Shown here: positions 57,318-64,000 of the stretch, piece after piece
Numbering within the stretch: position 1 is the first letter of the stretch
How the letters are laid out: each line of letters begins with the position of its first letter
Position numbers and translations under genes: made by a program
Assembly (NCBI GenBank): GCA_950022295.1
Contig: OX465599.1
Location: forward strand, 289,499,501-289,563,500
Source: Bromus sterilis
Lineage: Eukaryota; Streptophyta; Magnoliopsida; Poales; Poaceae
Direction of reading: 5' to 3'
DNA length: 64,000 nucleotides
Notes under the pieces: generated by a model
The model's input: only the letters and a program-made list of their open reading frames with translations
Database searches by the model: none
What the model was told of the DNA's origin: nothing

Positions 57318-60300
57318 TGCATGTAATAAACATACACGTAGCACACATGCCTTGTATGAACAGCAGGTATCATTGCAATTCTCTACAAAGTATACATTTT
57401 ATATATAACTCTTATAGAGTGCACACAGAGATCACAAACATGTGATCCAACATTACAACAACAAGCGGAAGCAAAGTATGTCTGAGTACAGACAAGTTTA
57501 ACAAATGGCTTAAGAAGCCTTATTTAAACACAAGCCCTCCACGAGGGAACCAATCGTCTCACTGGGACTAGACTAGCTTGATCTTCAGTCGTCGAGCTCG
57601 ATGAAGAAGCCACCTTCGGGATCAGTGGTTTCATCTAAAACATAGATTAAGCAAACGTGAGTACAATGTCGTACTCAACAAGACTTACATAGGAGCTATA
57701 CTACTCATGCACATGTATCAAGGTAAAGGGAGGTGGGTTTTCACTTGCAGAAGTGCCAGCTTTGACTTGGCTAGTCCTGAACTACGAGTACCAGACTTGA
57801 GGTAAGAAGCATACACGAGTCCACTGCTTTCTCCAACCAATTACACCATTATGGTGCCTTCCTCGACTTCCCCACGAGAAAGCACGCCATAGCACTCACA
57901 CTTATCTTGGTGTGTTTTAGAAGTATCCAGTTCAAGTTGTCTAATAATCAAGCTAAGCTTTCCAAGCAGTCCATAACCGCGGACGCCGCTATTCGAATAG
58001 TTTTGTTAACCCTGCAGGTGTACCGCTACACACACATGATCATCATTTACCGCCTTTGATCTCGACACCATTCAAGGGGTGCCAGCGAGGATGCTCACCA
58101 CAACTGTTACCTCATAGCCTATCTAGTCCGAGAAAGCCGGCTACCTGGGTTGGCTACCACTATCGTGAACCCGGCCGGTTTACCGAAGTGGACCCAAGTG
58201 ATGTGTGCGTGGTGCATAAGCCGGTCTTGGGTGAGCCGTTCTCTCACTTAGCAGCCAGGCCACAGACCTACCAGAACTCTGAACTATTGCGACATCTGAA
58301 CATCGAAAGGGATGAGTTAGTAAGCTGAGAGGGGTCAGTGAGCCCAATGTGTGGTTGTACTCTTCATCTTGGATCACCACACAAGAACTCGGACTTAGGG
58401 CGATGTTCAACGAGACAACCCACCGTGTACTCCTACACAGCCTCTCATCATTCACCTTGTATTAGGGTAGATTCACCAACACCTTTCTACCATCATCAAC
58501 ATGATCACTACCATCCCGACTCACATAATAGTATCATCATGGTATCATTCTAAGCATGCAATAAGCAGTAACAATTGCAGGGGCCACATGATATCAATCA
58601 ACTCCTACATTTGCTAGGATTGTGCTTTGCTTACTACTGTGACAAAATGATAGGTCGTGCCATGGAATGGGTTCATCTATGCGGTAGAAACGGATCATGG
58701 TAATCATCCTAAACAATGCATAAGCGAGACATGAGAGGGAATTGGGATTTTATCGACATGATCAATGGGAGTTTGCTTGCCTTGCTGACGAGGTTCGAGT
58801 TCGGGGTCTTCAACGAAGGGGGCAGCCTCATGCTCCGGTTCCACCTCTACTGGACAAACAACAAACAACGCAGCAAAGTAAATAAAATGCACAATCAAAT
58901 GATGGAAGGTTGAAACTTGATGTATATGCTTTGATGTGTGAGCAATTCCATTTAAATGGAGTATATTGCAAAATGAATTGCAAATTCAAACTCCAATTTG
59001 AATTCAAACTTAGCCAAGTTACATGTGACATTGTTTGATCAAGTTTAAACATTTTGAAATGTGTATGATATGCCTCTGATGTGTGATTGAAATGTAGCAT
59101 GTTTCCATGGTCATTAGGGGGGTGGTTAGCGGCTATGGGGGTCATTAGGGGGGTGGTTAGCGGCTAATCATGCCGGACACGTCAGCCTCGACGGCGACGT
59201 GTCTCCGGCGACCAACCGAGGCGGCGGTGTCCGCGGGGACGGCGCTCCCGTGGCCCAAACCGCGCGCTTCAACCACTGAGACGAAGCTCTCGGTGTCGCG
59301 CGTCGATTGAGACCGAAAAGGAAGGCTGGGAGGCTCTGCACGCACGCCAACGTCGAGCTTTGCAGCGGCGGTGCTACTGGCTGGAGGCCGAACTCGCTAC
59401 GGAGCGCCATTTTGGGCGGGGATGGGTGCGTTCGAAGCAGTGGAGCATAGGGAACGCGATGGACAAGGTGACGGGGTCGATTGCGTAGCGTAGCCTCGTC
59501 GACGACGAGCACGGCGGCTCGGTACTCCGGCGTCCATGGCAGCTCGAGCTAGAGGAGGAGAAGGAAGCCGTGGCTTGAGGGGAAACGCTCACCAGGCTAA
59601 AGGCAACACGACGAGGTAGTCGATGGAGTCGGGGAGGAAACGTAGACGGAGTATTGAACGGCGACGAGCGGCGGATTCGACGAGCTCTCGGTGACGAATC
59701 TGACGACTAGGAGGGCTCCGGGATCTTGATTCCTTGCATGGCGACGTAGTCGACGGTGGCGAAGCTGATGGACAAGCTCTTCTGGTCCCTAGCGCATGTT
59801 GGCCGCGTCTTCCACGGTGGCGAGTTCCGGCGAGTCCTCGGGCGGCGACGAAATCGGGCGAGGGAGACGGGGAGGGAGTTCGTGGTGAGGGGGGAATGGA
59901 TCGGGAGGGCTTCTGGGAGTCTCCAGGTGTGAAGAGGTGGCGCGGGAGAAGCAGGAGGTGGCCAGGGGCTCGCGGGCGGCCACGGCATGGTCGCCACGCA
60001 GCTGCGTGCCCGCCTGCCTGGGGAAGACGACAAGGGCGCGGGAGGTGGGCTTGGGCCGGGGGCGACAAGTTGGGCCAGATACCAGGTGAGCCTCTTTTCC
60101 TTTTCTGTTTTCTTTTTCTTTTCTGTAAATTTGTTTTGCTTAGTAAATAAATAGCTAGGCATTTTTATAAATGCTCAAAACTTTTATATGGCATTACATG
60201 ACCAGTAGCTAGTCATATCCAGAGTTTGAACATTTTTGAAATTCAAAATATTTGAATTCAAATTCAAATAGGGGTTTTTGATTAAATCCAAGGCACTGTT

Positions 60301-60517
60301 TGAATATTTGAAAAATCTATGAGCATGGGGTGGGTCCCACATCACTTGATATGTGATCACACTCATTTATAAGACATTTCAACAATCTAATTCATCTGGG
60401 GGGGGTTCCTTCTCCCATTTTGCTTTTGATTTTGATTTCAAAGACTTATTTTGAAAATTTAACATGATGCAAGAGACTTGCTAACCCTAGCACATTACCT
60501 AACAGAGGGTTCTGACA
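57318..60517 (-). repeat. LTR of the C array, copy 2
   Basis: Copy of 48660-51859, with the same truncation and the same 31-bp internal repeat (59109-59166). One difference noted at 60008 (C against T). Confidence 0.88.
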
Positions 60518-61142
60518 ACTCGCCCCCACTCAACAGAATCTCGTCCCGAGATTCAGAAGTCTGCGGGAGGAAGGTGGGGTACTCGGCACTGAGACGGTCT
60601 TCTCTTTCCGACGTAGCTTCTCTCTCAGAGTGGTGTGACCATTGCACTTTCAGAAACCTAATCTTCTGACGACGAGTGACACGCTCTGCGGAATCAAGAA
60701 TACGAACGGGGTATTCTCGATAAGAAAGGTCATCTTGGAGATCAAGCGTTTCATGGTCGACTTCGCGGATGGGGTCCTTGAAGCAACGCTTGAGTTGGGA
60801 CACATGGAATACATCATGTACTCGGGAAAGGTGCGGGGGTAGTTCAAGTTGGTAGGCAACTTCTCCACGTTTGGCAAGAATGCGGAAAGGTCCGATGTAA
60901 CGTGGGGCCAATTTTCCTTTGATACCGAAACATTGGGTTCCCTTCAGAGGAGTAACCCGGAGGTAAGCCTTCTCATCCAGATTGTAGCTCTCTTGCCTAT
61001 GATGACGATCATAGTAGCTTTTCTGACGAGACTGGGCTGCTTTCAATTGATCACGAACAATGCAAACTTGCTCTTCTGCTTCCTTGATCATATCCGGTCC
61101 AAAGAATTGTCTTTCACCGGTTTCTGACCAGTTTAGTGGTGT
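60518..61142 (-). pseudogene. pol: Integrase C-terminus and chromodomain, C unit 2
   Basis: Copy of 51860-52484, following the same TGA (61143-61145). Confidence 0.75.
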
Positions 61143-63680
61143 TCAACATCGTCGTCCATAAAGGAGTTCAAAAGGAGCCATGTTCAGACTAGATTGAAAA
61201 CTATTGTTATAAGCAAATTCGGCGAATGGAAGAGACTTCTCCCAATTCTTTCCGAATGAGATAACACAAGCTCTGAGCATGTCTTCCAGAATTTGGTTAA
61301 CCCTTTCGACTTGACCGCTAGACTGAGGATGGAAAGCTGTACTAAAGGAGAGATGAGTTCCCATAGCATTCTGAAAGCTTCCCCAAAATCTAGAGGTGAA
61401 AAGGCTACCGCGATCAGAATTGATTTCCAAAGGAACACCGTGAAGGGATACAATTCTAGAGCTGTACAAGTCCGCTAACTGGCTAGCAGTTATAGACTCG
61501 CGAACTGGAAGGAAGTGAGCAACTTTTGAAAGCCTATCTATGACAACGAAGATGGCATTGTTTCCTTTCTGGGGTTTTGGAAAGCCGGTGATGAAGTCCA
61601 TACCGACTTTGTCCCATTTCCACTCGGGAATAGACAAAGGTTGAAGTGTACCAGCAGGTCTTTGATGTTCTGCCTTAATGCGACGACAAACATCACATTC
61701 GGCAACAAATTGAGCAATGTCTCTCTTCATCCTAGTCCACCAAAATCTCTGGCGTAGATCTCGATACATTTTTGTGTTACCGGGATGAATCGAGAGGGGT
61801 GTGTCATGGGCTTCCTTGAGGATGAGTTGCCTTAGTTCCCTATTTTTAGGTACTACCAAACGATTTCCAAAGAATACCGTTCCTTTGCTATCTGTGGAGA
61901 AACATTTAGCAACTCCGCTAGCAATGTTCTCCTTGATCCGGCGAACACCTCGTGCACGCCTTTGGGCAACTATGATTTGATCCTCAAGAGTTGGTTTCAC
62001 CACGAAGGTAGAAAGGTAGCCATGAGGAACAATCTCAAGATTGAGCTTGCGAAAGTCCTCATGAAGAAATGGTTGATACTGTTGTAACATGAGGTTGTTA
62101 CAATACGACTTACGACTTAGTGCATCAGCCATGACATTGGCTTTGCCTGGGGTGTAAGAAATTCCTACGTCGTAATCTTTTATCAACTCAATCCAGCGTC
62201 TTTGCCTGAGATTAAGATCTGGCTGGGTGAAAATGTATTTGAGGCTTTTGTGGTCGGAATAGATCTCACAATGATTACCAAGGAGGTAATGTCGCCAAGT
62301 TGTTAGGGCATGAACTACGGCAGCAAGTTCAAGGTCATGGGTAGGATAGTTCTCTTCATGTGGTCGCAACTGGCGTGAAGCATAAGCTACCACATGTCTA
62401 TCTTGCAGAAGTATGCATCCTAACCCTTGCCGTGATGCGTCACGATAGATCTCGAAATCCTTTTTGGTGTCTGGAGGTGCAAGTACGGGTGCAGAAGTCA
62501 ATCTTTGTTTTAGCTCTTGAAAGCTTTCCTCGCACTTGGGAGTCCATAGGAATTTCTTATCTTTCTTGAGGAGTTCAGTTAGAGGCTTTGCAACTTTAGA
62601 AAAGTTCTCGACGAAGCGACGGCAATAGCTGGCTAGGCCAAGAAAACTCCTAACTTGCTTAACCGATTCAGGTGGAGTCCAGTCAAGGACGGCCTGAACT
62701 CTCTCGGGATTCACAGCAATGCCTTTTGCCGAAATCACGTGGCCTAAGTAGGTCACTTCTGGTAGCCAAAATTCACACTTGGAGAATTTAGCATACAGGC
62801 GATGCTCTCTAAGATTCATCAATACCAGCCTTAGGTGTTCGGCATGTTCTTCTTCTTTCTTCGAGTAGATGAGAATATCGTCGAGATAAACTACAACAAA
62901 TTTATCTAAGTACTCCATGAAGATCGAATTCATCATGCGCGAGAAAGTGGCGGGGGCATTGGTTAAACCAAAGGACATGACGGTGTACTCGTAAAGACCA
63001 TAACGAGTAGTAAAAGCCGTTTTGGGAATGTCCTCGTTTCGGATTTTGATTTGATGATAACCTAATCTCAAATCCATCTTGGAGAAGACAGAGGATCCTG
63101 CAAGTTGGTCATAAAGATCATTGATCCTGGGCAATGGGTATTTGTTCTTTATCGTCGCTAAATTTAGCGGGCGATAGTCTACGCACATCCTTTCTGTTCC
63201 ATCTTTCTTCGTTACGAACAGAACGGGGCAACCCCATGGCGATGAGCTAGGGCGGATGAAGCCTTTTTCCAACAAAGCTTCCAGTTGGGTTTTAAGCTCA
63301 GCTAACTCACGTGGGGCCATTTTGTATGGGCGTCTAGAAATTGGTGTGGTTCCTGGTACAAGATCCACTATAAACTTTACACATCTATCGGGTGGCATAC
63401 CCGGCAGCTCTTCAAGAAAGACATCCGGGAAGTCATGAACCATCGGAATATGTTCAAGTTCGGGAAGGGGAAGTACATTCAAAGAATGCACTTGGGTTCT
63501 TGTTCTGGGTGAGGTATAGATGACGGTCTTGCCTGAAGGGTGGGTTAGTTTCACGGATTTGCCTTTGCAATCCAGGTAGGCACTCTGTCTTGATAGCCAA
63601 TCCATGCCAAGGATGACATCAATATCTGAAGACTTGAGGGCTATGAGTGAAGCAAGGAATACTAAACCCTCAATTGCAAT
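61143..63680 (-). pseudogene. pol: Pol of C unit 2: protease end, RT, RNase H, integrase core
   Basis: Same layout as unit 1. It keeps the more usual residues at three sites where unit 1 differs: SSGQVERVN (unit 1 F for V), CEESFQEL (unit 1 R for S) and GKANVMADAL (unit 1 D for A). B agrees with unit 2 at these places, so unit 1 carries the derived changes. Confidence 0.88.
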
Positions 63681-64000
63681 TTAATTACCATGGCTTACTC
63701 TATTAGTTTGCCATCTTGACCCTGGAGTTTGAATAATCATTGGGGTGGACAATTCAACAAAAGATAACTCATGACGAAGTGCATAACTTTCCGACATGAA
63801 TGAATGAGATGCTCCTGGATCGAAAAGAACGGAATTAGGAACATAATTGACTGGGAGCGTACCAAGAATGACGTCAGTGGTGTCGTCAGTCTCTTCGGCG
63901 GCAATCTGGTTCACACGTCCACGAGTGGCGGGAGGAGCGGGTTTGGCGGTGTAGACCTTCTGGGGTGGCTTGCCACGACCATTGTTGTTGCCTCCGGCAT
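63681..64000 (-). CDS. gag: Gag C-terminus and protease start, C unit 2 (cut by window end)
   Basis: Contains the DPGASHSFMS active-site string and the same TAA ending (63681-63683). The frame runs out of the window at 64000, before the CCHC knuckle. Confidence 0.8.
   Translation of the reverse strand, partial: AGGNNNGRGKPPQKVYTAKPAPPATRGRVNQIAAEETDDTTDVILGTLPVNYVPNSVLFDPGASHSFMSESYALRHELSFVELSTPMIIQTPGSRWQTNRVSHGN

Larger units (their letters stand above)
45993..64000 (-). mobile_element. Element C: tandem array of a Tekay-like chromovirus, period 8,658 bp
   Basis: Internal region, LTR, internal region, LTR, internal region follow one another with no flanking DNA between: partial internal 45993-48659, LTR 48660-51859, internal 51860-57317, LTR 57318-60517, internal 60518 to the window end. 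Every landmark repeats at +8,658 (gag 46365 and 55023, RT end 52485 and 61143). I noticed about eight substitutions between the copies. Both LTR-ORF junctions and both nonsense codons are shared, so a defective copy was amplified. No primer site is present in the array. Confidence 0.93.

Noticed and set aside
45993..64000. Satellite or gene-cluster interpretation of the 8.66-kb tandem repeat
   Set aside because: Each unit is a recognisable LTR plus gag-pol, so it is a retroelement array; whether it is partly an assembly effect is left open.

Overview
The window is wholly repetitive plant DNA. I see no host gene, rRNA, tRNA or CRISPR. Long chromovirus-like LTRs (3.2-4.0 kb), Athila-type elements primed by tRNA-Asp, a Ty1/copia element and a long-TIR Mutator-like element, nested in one another, point to a large grass genome, most likely Triticeae (wheat, barley or a relative). 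Family names were not checked against any database; letters A-K below are my own labels.

Layout. 1-7582: 3' end and 3' LTR of an Athila-type element E (+), split by solo LTR H (2014-5887, TSD TATGG). 7583-9671: gag-PR-RT remnant of Athila-type element F (-). 9672-39347: Ty1/copia element D (-), broken into pieces by a MULE (10605-11549, 9-bp TSD) and by Athila-type element A (12025-37605, TSD ATTGY). A is split in its RT gene by Tekay-like chromovirus B (18366-33627, TSD CATAG), and the right LTR of B carries solo LTR G1 (29113-32869). 39348-45755: LTR fragments I and J, the 5' end and 5' LTR of element G2, and a B-type LTR tail K. 45756-64000: a head-to-tail array of chromovirus C with a repeat period of 8,658 bp, in which single LTRs alternate with internal regions.

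Nearly all retroelement ORFs lie on the minus strand. All carry stops, frameshifts or deletions, so none looks autonomous as it stands. The copies in the C array differ by only about eight substitutions noticed in 8.66 kb, so the array is young or partly an assembly effect. The LTRs of A differ by about 5-6% over the first 480 bp, so A is much older.

Main observations. (1) The long LTRs of families B, C, G and, more distantly, H and I share a gene-like layout on the sense strand: TATA box, GC-rich first exon ending at GTGAGC, a 66-nt second exon ending at a GC-type donor, a short terminal exon behind a strong acceptor, a stop codon and AATAAA. Reading frames and phases are kept while third codon positions vary. 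This suggests a small spliced gene inside the LTR. (2) Element A has an internal copy of the LTR hairpin-TATA promoter module just upstream of a coiled-coil ORF in the env position. (3) The C array carries an extra ORF upstream of gag with a dsRNA-binding-like pattern, fused to LTR sequence by a deletion older than the tandem amplification. (4) A G-type LTR sits at the same base of a B-type LTR at two places in the window, and the B-type flanks there resemble each other more than the paired LTR.
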